54,790 bases of DNA, from positions 1 through 54,790 of the forward strand of contig JAHBAT020000004.1 of NCBI GenBank assembly GCA_018499985.2. Direction: 5' to 3'. The stretch's first letter is position 1. Every line of letters begins with the position of its first letter. The stretch comes from Candidatus Moraniibacteriota bacterium. GTDB taxonomy: Bacteria > Patescibacteriota > Minisyncoccia > Moranbacterales > UBA1568. The position numbers and the translations under genes are program-made. Positions 17,256 through 24,811 of this stretch are shown here, one piece after another. The notes under the pieces are model-generated. The model was given only the letters and a program-made list of their open reading frames with translations, ran no database searches and was not told the origin of the DNA.

Positions 17256-18218
17256 ATGAAGCCAGAATCTTTTCAGTATTCTCCATATAAGATAGCTCCC
17301 CAAAAACCCTCTCTTGATATCAAGAGTGGAAGTGTTGCGACTAAGGAAATTCCACAGTATGTACTTGAGCGAGAGATGCGCAAAAGGGCTTTTCTGGAGG
17401 CAAAGCAAAAAGAATCAAAGACACTTGATGGACTACGCCGTGAGCGAAAGGCTCTTCTCCATAGCTTGAAGGAAAAAACAGTAGAAGAGAGCTTCTGGAT
17501 TTTTGTGCGTAAGAGTCAACTTCACTTAAGGAGGGTAAGGCGTGCAGTGGTACAGCTTTTTCCTGAAGTGGGCCCTAAGCGTATGGTCTACGGTTCTCTT
17601 ATGGGAGGAGTGGTTTTTGGTATTATGACCATGGGACTTCTGACTCAGTATCTGGGTGGTGGAGTATTTGCTGATGAAAAAAAGCCAGCAGAGGAAGTTT
17701 CTCAGACAACTACTACACCTGTGATAAATGACTATAATCCAGATCAGGATGTTTTTTTTGAGTACTTTAGTCAAGCTGCAGATGAAGAGTATGAGAAAAA
17801 TATTCGAGAAATGGTAAAGGGGTATCCAATTGAAGAAATGGTGCCATATATTCTTACGAAGGATCGCCTCACAGCCGCTTTTCTTATCGGTATCGCCAAG
17901 AAAGAGAGTAACTGGGGAAAGCGCGTCCCGGTTCTCAATGGTCAGGACTGTTATAACTACTGGGGGTATCGTGGCATTAGAAGGATGATGGGGACAGGAG
18001 GGCACACATGTTTCAATAGCCGTGAAGATGCTGTAGATACTGTAGCTAAGCGTCTTGATAGATTGATTCACTCAGAGCAGCTCAATACGCCGGAGAAGCT
18101 TGTGGTCTGGAAGTGTGGCTTTAGTTGTGATGGACACAGTCGAGAGAGTGTAAAGAAGTGGATATCAGATGTGGATATGTACTACTCGAAGTTTTTGGAG
18201 GAAGCTCCTGAAGAATAG
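17256..18218 (+). CDS. Membrane-anchored lysozyme/transglycosylase-like protein, copy 1
   Basis: 320 residues. About 105 cytoplasmic residues, basic and helical (EREMRKRAFLEAKQKESK), precede one membrane helix at about 111-132. The exported domain contains IGIAKKESNWG, with Glu217 placed as the catalytic acid of lysozyme-like/lytic transglycosylase folds, then DCYNYWGYRG, HTCFN and WKCGFSCDGHS. Its four cysteines (232, 252, 287, 291) recur in the next gene, suggesting two disulfides. A peptidoglycan-cleaving role is inferred from the KESNWG motif; the fold has not been verified. It is closed by a terminator at 18238. Confidence 0.75.
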   Translation: MKPESFQYSPYKIAPQKPSLDIKSGSVATKEIPQYVLEREMRKRAFLEAKQKESKTLDGLRRERKALLHSLKEKTVEESFWIFVRKSQLHLRRVRRAVVQLFPEVGPKRMVYGSLMGGVVFGIMTMGLLTQYLGGGVFADEKKPAEEVSQTTTTPVINDYNPDQDVFFEYFSQAADEEYEKNIREMVKGYPIEEMVPYILTKDRLTAAFLIGIAKKESNWGKRVPVLNGQDCYNYWGYRGIRRMMGTGGHTCFNSREDAVDTVAKRLDRLIHSEQLNTPEKLVVWKCGFSCDGHSRESVKKWISDVDMYYSKFLEEAPEE

Positions 18219-18237
18219 GCTTAAAATAAGGGTTTTC

Positions 18238-18261
18238 AAAAGAGGTAAATGCCTCTTTTTT
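18238..18261 (+). terminator. Rho-independent terminator after copy 1
   Basis: AAAAGAGG-taaatg-CCTCTTTTTT, a short stem followed by a T-run. It separates the two paralogous genes into different transcripts, the second having its own promoter at 18306. Confidence 0.75.
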
Positions 18262-18305
18262 GCTTTAAATAAAGAATTTTTATAAATAGAGGCTTATCTA
18301 AAGGG

Positions 18306-18334
18306 TTGACCCATTGAGGCTAGTTTGCTATAGT
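18306..18334 (+). promoter_or_regulatory. Strong promoter for copy 2
   Basis: TTGACC (18306-18311), a 17-base spacer and TATAGT (18329-18334), with the TGC extension directly before the -10 box. The leader to the first ATG is about 90 bases and contains a GGAGGTGTG stretch at about 18402 that opens only a very short frame. Confidence 0.8.
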
Positions 18335-18433
18335 TGTCCTTGCGTCCTAATAAGGTATTTCTTGAAATACAGAAAAAGACGCTAAGAATTAACGCTACTC
18401 TGGAGGTGTGTCTGGTTCTCATACAAGGGTGTG

Positions 18434-19321
18434 ATGAATGAGATAAACCGGTTTCCAGCAATGTTTGATAAAGCTTTGGAGGGCTTGATCGTGAAACAGG
18501 GTGGCCAATCTATGAATTTAGAAAACTTTATACGTTTTCGTCGTACACTACGACAATTTGGAGGGAAGATTTTGATACAACCAAAGAGACAGGTATTAGG
18601 ACACAAATGGCTTTCGTCATTTACTGCCCTGTCTTTTACTTTTTTTAGCGCTTTCCCAGCGCTACCAAATCAGATGCCTATTGCTCTACCTGAAGTGCAA
18701 AATGAGGCTCAAACAGTTGATATAAAGGAAGAAGAGCTTTCGCTTGAGGACCTTTGTCAGTTACGAAGAAATGTTCAGGGTATCCAGTCTCAGATCAATA
18801 CAGATCAGGATAAGGAGGAAGAACGGCTTTGTCTTGAAAAGAAGAGTAAGGATGAGCTTCTAGCTGAGATAGTCGGTGATAAAAAAACAGAGGCGAGTGG
18901 TCTAGAGGCTACCGTGAAGGCAGTGACAACTGGTTTTCCAATAGAGATTATGGCACCAAGTATTGCTCACTATGATCGCAATATAGCAGCTCTTATTGTA
19001 GGTATTGCGAAAAAGGAGAGTAACTGGGGTAAGGCATCTCCGAGTAAAGGAGGGGTAGATTGTTATAACTACTGGGGATATAAGGGTGCGGGTGGACGAG
19101 GCACCGCTATGGGATACGCATGTTTTGCTACACCAGAAGAAGCAGTGCAGGCTATCGGTGATAGATTGACGCGCTTGGTAGAAAAACGCGCAACCAGTGA
19201 GCCGAGCAATCTTGTGACTACCTGGAAGTGTGGAGCTAGTTGTGCAGGGCATTCCAAGGAGAGTGTCCAGGGCTGGATTAGTGACGTGCATCAGTACTAC
19301 AGTAAAATAGCTCTTCGTTAA
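18434..19321 (+). CDS. Exported lysozyme/transglycosylase-like protein, copy 2
   Basis: 295 residues from ATG 18434. Other starts are GTG 18491, with GGAGGG seven bases upstream, and ATG 18512. A hydrophobic segment (WLSSFTALSFTFFSAFPALP) serves as signal or anchor. A Glu-rich helical linker (KEEELSLEDLCQL...) leads to the same domain as copy 1: VGIAKKESNWG with the catalytic-type Glu195, DCYNYWGYKG, YACFAT and WKCGASCAGHS. It has an own promoter and terminator, so the paralogs are likely expressed differently. The N-terminal regions are unrelated, so only the enzymatic domain was duplicated. Confidence 0.75.
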   Translation: MNEINRFPAMFDKALEGLIVKQGGQSMNLENFIRFRRTLRQFGGKILIQPKRQVLGHKWLSSFTALSFTFFSAFPALPNQMPIALPEVQNEAQTVDIKEEELSLEDLCQLRRNVQGIQSQINTDQDKEEERLCLEKKSKDELLAEIVGDKKTEASGLEATVKAVTTGFPIEIMAPSIAHYDRNIAALIVGIAKKESNWGKASPSKGGVDCYNYWGYKGAGGRGTAMGYACFATPEEAVQAIGDRLTRLVEKRATSEPSNLVTTWKCGASCAGHSKESVQGWISDVHQYYSKIALR

Positions 19322-19330
19322 AGAAAAAAT

Positions 19331-19366
19331 AAAAACACTCTTCCCTAGTACGAAGGGTGTTTTTTT
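19331..19366 (+). terminator. Rho-independent terminator
   Basis: ACACTCTTC and GAAGGGTGT form a 9-bp stem followed by a seven-T run, ten bases after the copy 2 stop. Confidence 0.85.
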
Positions 19367-19398
19367 ATGCCCGAAAAGGCTATAATAAATGTAATTCT

Positions 19399-20337
19399 AT
19401 GTCATGGATTTCATTTGCCATTCTTGGCTATTTCTGTAACGCGGTCTCTCAATTACTTGATAAGGTAATTTTGACCGAAAAGCATATACCAAAACCAGCG
19501 GTGTATGCTTTTTATGTGGCGATGTTTAGCTTGTTTTCTGTGGTCTTTGCGCCTTTTGGAATTACACTTATCCCACTATTTTATCTAGTGATCTTTTTTC
19601 TCTCAGGAGGACTATTTGTATTAGGACTTCTCTTCTTCTACTATGCTGTGAAGGCCGGCAATGTCGCTCGCATTGCGCCACTCGTGGGACTGGTAACTTC
19701 AGTAACTGTGCTTTTGGCAGGTGGAATCTTCCCGCATCTTTTTGGAGAGTTTGCCTTCACGAAGGAAATACTTGCGGCACTTGTATTTTTTGTGATGGGA
19801 GGAATACTTATTTCTTACGATCTACCTTTACGCAAAAATGACACTTTTCCTCTCTCGGCCGTGATAGCTGGATTTCTTTTGGGAATATCACTTCTTCTTC
19901 TTAAGTACGGCTATGTAGAAATTACCTTTATTAATGGTCTAGTCTGGTCTCGTCTAGGAATGGTAGCGGCCGGACTAGCACTTCTTTTGGTGCCGGTGTA
20001 TCGTCGAGAAATTTTGGTTCATCATGAGCCAAAGAAGATGAAAAGTAAACAAAATATCAAGACACTTCTTCTTTTTATCGCCAATAAATCTTGTGCTGGA
20101 TTTGCAAGCTTTCTTATTATCTACGCTACCAAAGAAGGATCGGTTTCATTTGTGCAGGCACTCAATGGTATTCAGTATGTCTTTCTGCTCTTTCTGGCTA
20201 TTCCTATGAGTGTCCGCTTCCCACATATTTTTGGTGAAAAACTTTCATTTTGGGATTGGTTTCAGAAAGGCGTAGCATTGACCTTAATCGCACTTGGTTT
20301 TTGGTTTGCCAGTTTTGGAGGGGTTATTTTATTTTAA
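19399..20337 (+). CDS. EamA/DMT-superfamily transporter
   Basis: 312 residues from ATG 19399 (MSWISFAILGYF...); the codons upstream in the track overlap the terminator. About ten hydrophobic helices in two repeats, as in drug/metabolite transporters: the first half begins SWISFAILGYFCNAVSQLLDKVIL, the second half after the basic linker HEPKKMKSKQN restarts with LLLFIANKSCAGFASFLII. TATAAT lies at 19381-19386. The substrate is unknown. Followed within 11 bases by a membrane-anchored glycoside hydrolase. Confidence 0.85.
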   Translation: MSWISFAILGYFCNAVSQLLDKVILTEKHIPKPAVYAFYVAMFSLFSVVFAPFGITLIPLFYLVIFFLSGGLFVLGLLFFYYAVKAGNVARIAPLVGLVTSVTVLLAGGIFPHLFGEFAFTKEILAALVFFVMGGILISYDLPLRKNDTFPLSAVIAGFLLGISLLLLKYGYVEITFINGLVWSRLGMVAAGLALLLVPVYRREILVHHEPKKMKSKQNIKTLLLFIANKSCAGFASFLIIYATKEGSVSFVQALNGIQYVFLLFLAIPMSVRFPHIFGEKLSFWDWFQKGVALTLIALGFWFASFGGVILF

Positions 20338-20348
20338 ATAATGGCGCT

Positions 20349-21359
20349 ATGCTAAAAAATATTAAACGAGGATTAGTGGGAGCATTTTTTGTTTTCATGC
20401 TTTTCTTTGCTTTTTTGAACCTACCAGGACCAAAGCCAAGAGAAGATGTAGTTTTGGGTATGACCTTTTCTACGCGTTATGCAGAAAGTCTTGGATTGGA
20501 TTGGAAGGAGACATATATGGCACTTCTTGATGATATGGGTATCAAAAAGTGGCGCTTGCCAGCTTACTGGGATCTTATAGAGCGAGAGCGTGGGCAGTAT
20601 GATTTTTCTGACCTTGATTGGCTTTTGGCAGAAACAGAAAAAAGAGACGGTGAGGTAATTTTGTCGGTAGGCCAAAGGGTGCCACGCTGGCCAGAGTGTC
20701 ATATTCCTGAGTGGGCCAAAGAGGATGATGAGCTCAGAAGAGGTGAGCTTCTTAAGATGATACGTATCACAGTAGAGCGCTACAAAGATAATCCAACAGT
20801 CACTACCTGGCAGGTAGAAAATGAACCCTTCTTGGCTATATTTGGGATTTGTCCAAAATTTGATCCAAACTTCCTTACCACAGAGGTAGCTCTTGTGCAT
20901 GCCCTAGATCCGAGTAGGCAAGTAATCGTTACCGACAGCGGTGAACTTTCAGTTTGGTACAAGGCCGCTAGAGAAGGCGATATTTTTGGAACTACTCTCT
21001 ACAGAGATATTTATCAGAAGCGCTTTGGCTACGTGACCTATCCTGTCGGACCATATTTCTTCAAAATGAAAGAGCTTTGGACGAGACTGCTTACAGATCA
21101 AGAAAATTTCATGGTGATCGAGCTTCAGGCGGAGCCTTGGGCCAATGGTTGGGTGGGTACTGTGCCACTTGAAGAGCAGTTTATCACCATGAATGAAAAG
21201 AAACTGGTAGAAAACGTTACCTATGCGAGGAGAGTAGGTTTTCAGGATATTTATCTTTGGGGAGGGGAATGGTGGTACTGGCTTAAGGTAAAGAAAGATT
21301 ACCCTGCCCTTTGGGAAACGGGCAAGGCTCTTTTTGTGCAGTATGGTACAGAAAAATAA
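20349..21359 (+). CDS. Membrane-anchored TIM-barrel glycoside hydrolase
   Basis: 336 residues from ATG 20349, preceded six bases upstream by AATAAT. An N-terminal anchor (GLVGAFFVFMLFFAFLNL) places the enzyme outside the membrane. The clan GH-A pattern is visible: LGMTFSTRYAESLGLDW, WRLPAYWDLIE, TWQVENEPF with acid/base Glu159 in the NEP motif, and VIELQAEPW with the candidate nucleophile Glu258 after the seventh strand. GH5- or GH42-like enzymes match best, so a beta-glycan target is likely. The stop region overlaps the next gene by 17 bases. The exact family is not assigned. Confidence 0.82.
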   Translation: MLKNIKRGLVGAFFVFMLFFAFLNLPGPKPREDVVLGMTFSTRYAESLGLDWKETYMALLDDMGIKKWRLPAYWDLIERERGQYDFSDLDWLLAETEKRDGEVILSVGQRVPRWPECHIPEWAKEDDELRRGELLKMIRITVERYKDNPTVTTWQVENEPFLAIFGICPKFDPNFLTTEVALVHALDPSRQVIVTDSGELSVWYKAAREGDIFGTTLYRDIYQKRFGYVTYPVGPYFFKMKELWTRLLTDQENFMVIELQAEPWANGWVGTVPLEEQFITMNEKKLVENVTYARRVGFQDIYLWGGEWWYWLKVKKDYPALWETGKALFVQYGTEK

Positions 21360-21837
21360 ACAGGTAGTTCTCATCGCACATGATATCCGAAGCGCTCACA
21401 ATGTGGGCGCCTTCTTTCGTACCGCAGATGGAGCTGGCGTAAAAAAAATTTTTCTTACAGGTTATACACCAGCACCAGCGAGTAAGAAATTTATGCTCAC
21501 TACCGCCGAAAAGCAAATTCAAAAAACAGCCCTTGGAGCAGAAAAGGTTTTATCTTGCGAAAAAAGAGAATCTCTCGATGAATTATTGAGCGAGCTCAAA
21601 AGAGAAGGCTATGTACTCTATGCGCTCGAGCAAGATGCGCTTAGTGTGCAGTACGATCAATACCCAGAAGCAGATAAGATAGCACTTCTGGTAGGTAACG
21701 AGGTCTTAGGTGTACCGGAAGAGCTTCTTAGGCAAGCAGATGCTATACTAGAAATACCTATGAGAGGCAGTAAGAATTCTCTCAATGTATCAGTAGCCAC
21801 CGGAGTGGTCTTATATGAATTGTTAAAAGAAAAATAG
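21343..21837 (+). CDS. SpoU/TrmH-family RNA 2'-O-methyltransferase
   Basis: 164 residues from ATG 21343 inside the end of the hydrolase gene; the track's earlier start has no family support. The three SPOUT motifs are present: DIRSAHNVGAFFRTADG, ALLVGNEVLGVPEELL, and IPMRGSKNSLNVSVATGVVLYEL, which forms the trefoil knot binding SAM. Such enzymes methylate ribose 2'-OH of rRNA or tRNA. The stand-alone short form without an extra RNA-binding domain does not tell which nucleotide is modified. Confidence 0.9.
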   Translation: MVQKNKQVVLIAHDIRSAHNVGAFFRTADGAGVKKIFLTGYTPAPASKKFMLTTAEKQIQKTALGAEKVLSCEKRESLDELLSELKREGYVLYALEQDALSVQYDQYPEADKIALLVGNEVLGVPEELLRQADAILEIPMRGSKNSLNVSVATGVVLYELLKEK

Positions 21838-21838
21838 T

Positions 21839-22540
21839 ATGGGTTCAGAAGAAAAGAAAAAGATTGCAATATTTGATATAGACGGTACAATATTTCGCAA
21901 AAACCTTCACTTCGAGTTGATCAATGAATTAGCCTGGCTGAAGGTCTTTCCGAATGAAGTGCGTCATCGTTTGACAGAACTTTACTCTGGCTGGATTGAG
22001 CATGAAGGTACGTATGAGGATTATCGTAAGGCTTTGGTTGACCTTTATGCCAAGCACATCAAAGGCTGTTCTTATGAAGATGTAGTAAAGGCAGCCAAGA
22101 TAGTTATCCCTTTTCATGAGAAGCGCACGTATGTTTTCTCTGAGGACTTGATTAAGAAGCTTCGCAGAGAAAATTATCACCTCTTAGTTATCTCTGGCTC
22201 ACCAATTGAAATCGTAGAAGAGTATAATAAAAACTACCTAAAGTTTGATTCAGTATATGGCAGCGTCTACGGACTTGATGAAAACGGTATCTACACGGGC
22301 GAGGCTACTTTTGAGCCTTCTCGTATGAAGGGCGAAGTGGTTAAGAAATATATTGAAGAACACGGACTAACACTGAAAGGTTCGTATGGTATAGGTGACA
22401 CAGAATCTGACGGAAGCTTCCTTGGCTTGGTAGATAATCCAATTGCTTTTAACCCAAATCAGAATCTCCGTGAAATGGCAGAGAAAGAGGGTTGGAAAAT
22501 TATTGTTGAGAAAAAAGATGTAATCTACGAAATCAACTAG
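21839..22540 (+). CDS. HAD-IB family phosphatase (SerB/PSP-like)
   Basis: 233 residues. HAD motif I is IFDIDGTIFRKN, motif II is LVISGSPIEIV, and motifs III/IV are RMKGEVVKKY and GIGDTESDGSFL. The cap between motifs I and II is all-helical (SGWIEHEG...YAKHIKGCSYE), as in phosphoserine phosphatase-like HAD-IB enzymes. The start ATG lies one base after the preceding stop. The substrate is not determined; phosphoserine-type monoesters are possible, but no serine pathway gene is in the window. Confidence 0.88.
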   Translation: MGSEEKKKIAIFDIDGTIFRKNLHFELINELAWLKVFPNEVRHRLTELYSGWIEHEGTYEDYRKALVDLYAKHIKGCSYEDVVKAAKIVIPFHEKRTYVFSEDLIKKLRRENYHLLVISGSPIEIVEEYNKNYLKFDSVYGSVYGLDENGIYTGEATFEPSRMKGEVVKKYIEEHGLTLKGSYGIGDTESDGSFLGLVDNPIAFNPNQNLREMAEKEGWKIIVEKKDVIYEIN

Positions 22541-22541
22541 T

Positions 22542-22685
22542 ATGGGCGGACATGGTAAGAAAAAGAAAAAGGGACTCAATGATCGTATTGAAAAGTGGCT
22601 CCGTACCACGCTGTGGCTGTGGCTTCCTTTCTATGCTTTCTTTGCCCTGATTCATGAAATAGGTGAACACAAAAAACACCATTAA
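22542..22685 (+). CDS. Small lysine-rich single-pass membrane protein
   Basis: 47 residues, too short for the ORF track. It reads MGGHGKKKKKGL, then an amphipathic segment and a hydrophobic stretch LWLWLPFYAFFALIHEIGEH, ending KKHH. It starts one base after the HAD stop and ends three bases before the next ATG, which supports real coding in this compact run. No function is recognised; a single helix with a basic cytoplasmic tail is all that can be seen. Confidence 0.6.
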   Translation: MGGHGKKKKKGLNDRIEKWLRTTLWLWLPFYAFFALIHEIGEHKKHH

Positions 22686-22688
22686 AAT

Positions 22689-23105
22689 ATGATTATTTTT
22701 CGGCGTTTTGTGAATTCTTTTCCTTGGGGCAAGGCACTTCTGTTGTGGATGCTCGTTATTTTTTATTTTTCCTCACGTCCAGGTTCACCGTATCCGACAG
22801 ATACGAGTCTCGGGTATTTCCTGGAGCGCAAAGGAGCTCATGTGTTCGAGTACGCAGTGCTTACTGTTATCCTCATGGTATTTTTGAGACGGTTTTTTCA
22901 GAAAGAGCCCTTGTATGGAGTGGCCTTACTCGCTTTCTTTCTGGCAGCCTTTTATGGAGTAACTGATGAGATTCATCAGTACTTCGTACCTTTTAGAGGG
23001 GCCAAGATGAGTGATGTTGGATTTGATATTTTGGGAGCGGTCCTGGGAATTAGTTTTGTCTATATAGCAAGAGGATTATTCTTGAGAGGAAAGAAACATC
23101 AATAA
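22689..23105 (+). CDS. VanZ-like family membrane protein
   Basis: 138 residues with four hydrophobic helices. Family residues are FYFSSRPG near the N-terminus, KGAHVFEYAVLTVIL, and GVTDEIHQYFVPFRGAKMSDVGFDILGAVLG, the most conserved VanZ block. VanZ relatives act in glycopeptide resistance or envelope remodelling, but most are uncharacterised. Last gene of a rightward run, closed by a bidirectional terminator. Confidence 0.88.
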   Translation: MIIFRRFVNSFPWGKALLLWMLVIFYFSSRPGSPYPTDTSLGYFLERKGAHVFEYAVLTVILMVFLRRFFQKEPLYGVALLAFFLAAFYGVTDEIHQYFVPFRGAKMSDVGFDILGAVLGISFVYIARGLFLRGKKHQ

Positions 23106-23133
23106 AAAACTCCGCTGAAGAGCGGAGTTTTTT
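23104..23133. terminator. Bidirectional Rho-independent terminator
   Basis: AAAAAACTCCGCT-gaag-AGCGGAGTTTTTT, a 7-bp GC-rich stem with A/T arms on both sides. It ends the VanZ gene on one strand and the infC-rpmI-rplT operon on the other. Confidence 0.9.
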
Positions 23134-23149
23134 AAAAAAGTGACTGGCT

Positions 23150-23494
23150 TTATTTTACCTTTTCGATAAATTTAGCGAAGACAGCAGGATTTTCTACAGC
23201 CATTTCTGAGAGCACCTTACGGTCAAGGGCGATACCCTTTTGCTTCTCAAGATTGATGAAAGTAGAGTATTTGAGACCATGGAGGCGAAGGGCGTTGTTG
23301 AGGCGGATAATCCAGAGGGCACGGAAGCTACGCTTCTTGGCACGACGGTCACGGTGAGCGTACTTACCAGCCTTGATTACAGCTTCTTTGGCTTTACGGA
23401 AGAGATTCTTTCGTCCCCAGCGAAAACCTTTGGCCATTTTGAGGAGATTCTTATGGCGTTTCTTGGTCTGAACGCCGCGCTTGATTCGAGTCAT
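23150..23494 (-). CDS. rplT: 50S ribosomal protein bL20
   Basis: 114 residues, normal length. The N-terminal basic extension TRIKRGVQTKKRHKNLLKMAKGFRWGRKN and the globular LRLHGLKYSTFINLEKQKGIALDRKVLSEMA are diagnostic for L20. An assembly protein of the large subunit. Last gene of infC-rpmI-rplT; L20 is the known autoregulator of this operon in E. coli and B. subtilis, but no leader site was matched here. Confidence 0.97.
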   Translation of the reverse strand: MTRIKRGVQTKKRHKNLLKMAKGFRWGRKNLFRKAKEAVIKAGKYAHRDRRAKKRSFRALWIIRLNNALRLHGLKYSTFINLEKQKGIALDRKVLSEMAVENPAVFAKFIEKVK

Positions 23495-23519
23495 ACAATT
23501 CTTAGGGTTGGTGGTTTAA

Positions 23520-23711
23520 TTAAATGGCGAGGGCGCGATTGATATTCTTAGCGACTGCACCGTATACATCATTGTCATTACGCTTGTCTCGACGCTGATT
23601 ACCAGTAGCACGAGTATTGTAGTGATTCTGGCCAGTAGCACGGGTCTTTAGCTTCCCGCTTGAGGTGACTTTGATCTTCTTCACGAGTGATTTTTTGGTC
23701 TTGAGTTTCAT
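23520..23711 (-). CDS. rpmI: 50S ribosomal protein bL35
   Basis: 63 residues from ATG 23711 (MKLKTKKSLVKKIKVTSSGKLK). The track's seven extra N-terminal codons overlap the infC end and have no family counterpart. The TGQNHYNTRATGNQRRDKRND block differs from the usual AGKRHLLTKKS but retains the basic L35 pattern. Located between infC and rplT as in most bacteria. Confidence 0.93.
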   Translation of the reverse strand: MKLKTKKSLVKKIKVTSSGKLKTRATGQNHYNTRATGNQRRDKRNDNDVYGAVAKNINRALAI

Positions 23712-23718
23712 ACGCTTG

Positions 23719-24267
23719 TTATAGTGGTGCAATTAGTGTGGTGAATCCTTTTGGCCCTCTTTTGACTTCTTCCTCAGTCTTGAAGGGGGTAGTGATGCTT
23801 TTGGTAAAGAGTGTCAGGTTTTCGCGAGCTTTATCATTCATGGCTTTTTCTCGTCCACGGAGAATGATTTCGATGCGGACCTTGTGCCCCTTGGTGAGGA
23901 ACTTCTCGGCCTGACCCTTTTTGAAGTCGAGATCATGTTTGTCCGTACGAAACCCAATGCGGATACCCTTGGTATCAACTTTCTTTTGTTTCGCCTTGGC
24001 CTGCTGGTCTTGCTTGGCTTGCTTGTACTGGAGCTTACCGTAATCAGTAATCTTACAGACTGGCGGCTTAGCCAGAGGGGAGACCTCTACGAGATCAGCT
24101 TCTTGGCTCTGAGCAAGGATTACGGCATCAGCAACGGTCATAACACCGCGGTTTTCACCATCGATATCGATTACCATAACTTCAGGTACATCAATCTGCT
24201 CATTTAAGCGCAAACGCAGCTTTACCTGGGCTTTCGGTTTTGGACGATTATGTCTTCTTCTTCTCAT
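23719..24267 (-). CDS. infC: Translation initiation factor IF-3
   Basis: 182 residues. The N-domain shows LNEQIDVPEVMVIDIDGENRGVM and KPPVCKITDYGKLQYKQ, followed by a basic linker (QAKAKQKKVDTKGIRIGFRTDKHDLDFK) and the C-domain KVRIEIILRGREKAM. IF-3 keeps subunits apart and proofreads start codons. It lies downstream of smpB and the tmRNA on the same strand, and its leader contains a folded three-way element (24296-24336). The ATG has no Shine-Dalgarno site and follows an A-rich stretch. Confidence 0.96.
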   Translation of the reverse strand: MRRRRHNRPKPKAQVKLRLRLNEQIDVPEVMVIDIDGENRGVMTVADAVILAQSQEADLVEVSPLAKPPVCKITDYGKLQYKQAKQDQQAKAKQKKVDTKGIRIGFRTDKHDLDFKKGQAEKFLTKGHKVRIEIILRGREKAMNDKARENLTLFTKSITTPFKTEEEVKRGPKGFTTLIAPL

Positions 24268-24295
24268 TTTTTAACTTTAAAAAGAGTGGACCCAG

Positions 24296-24336
24296 TGAAA
24301 TACGGCCAAGCCGTCAATGACCTAGGTCATATTTCA
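24296..24336 (-). promoter_or_regulatory. Three-way-junction element between tmRNA 3' end and infC
   Basis: TGAAATA (24296-24302) pairs with TATTTCA (24330-24336) and encloses two hairpins: CGGCcaaGCCG and the perfect palindrome TGACCTAGGTCA. On the minus strand it lies directly after the tmRNA 3' end and 28 bases before the infC ATG. It could be a 3' processing site for tmRNA or a leader for infC regulation. The function is not shown. Confidence 0.5.
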
Positions 24337-24338
24337 CA

Positions 24339-24741
24339 GGGTGGAGTTGATGGGAATTGCACCCATGTCCAGTTCATGTTTTTTCAAAATATTCTACAAG
24401 CGTAGTCAGGCTTTTTTATACAAATAAAAGATAGAAAGCAGACAAAATTCTTTTATGAGGAAGTCTTTGGCAATACAGCTTAGAAGAATCAAAGAAAACG
24501 AAAGTTCTTCGGCCGCCTCGATAGTATGGCACCAGAAAATCTCTATCGAGAATCAAGTTTCTGATGGCTCAGCAATTAAGCGTGAGCAAGAGCGAAAGAA
24601 GGGGCAAATGCGTTAGCAAATGTATTCTTTGTCTTTGAGATGAAGTTTGCAATTATCATCGTGAGAACAAGATTTACGACCATATTCTCAGGGTCGGCTT
24701 GCCTATTTTGAAAGTACACGCTGTCGAGTCTAAACAACCCC
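24339..24741 (-). ncRNA. ssrA: tmRNA (ssrA), one-piece
   Basis: The 5' end GGGGTTGTTTAGACTCGACA matches the tmRNA 5' consensus, and the 3' end carries GACTACGCTTGTAG followed by a T-arm and CAACTCC-A-CC. GGGGTTG and CAACTCC form the 7-bp acceptor stem with one G-U pair. The third base of CCA is not encoded (C in its place), so CCA must be added. The tag frame begins GCAAACTTC at 24650 and stops with TAA at 24576: 24 residues, starting ANFISK and ending FALAHA rather than the usual ALAA. It rescues stalled ribosomes with SmpB, encoded 71 bases upstream. Confidence 0.93.
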
Positions 24742-24765
24742 GCACCACCCACCCTACGAGAGGTT

Positions 24766-24779
24766 GGAGTCGAAACTCC
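24766..24779 (-). other. UUCG-capped hairpin between smpB and tmRNA
   Basis: GGAGT-TTCG-ACTCC on the minus strand, 25 bases before the mature tmRNA 5' end. It has no T-run, so it is a processing or stability element rather than a terminator. It suggests that tmRNA is cut out of a smpB-ssrA co-transcript (inference). Confidence 0.45.
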
Positions 24780-24811
24780 TCGCTCAAGTAACATGAGTAG
24801 TGCGCGAATGT

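Noticed and set aside
24576-24794. 73-codon minus-strand ORF in the track ending in FALAHA
   Set aside because: It lies inside the tmRNA; only the last 25 codons, the tag frame, are translated, and by trans-translation.
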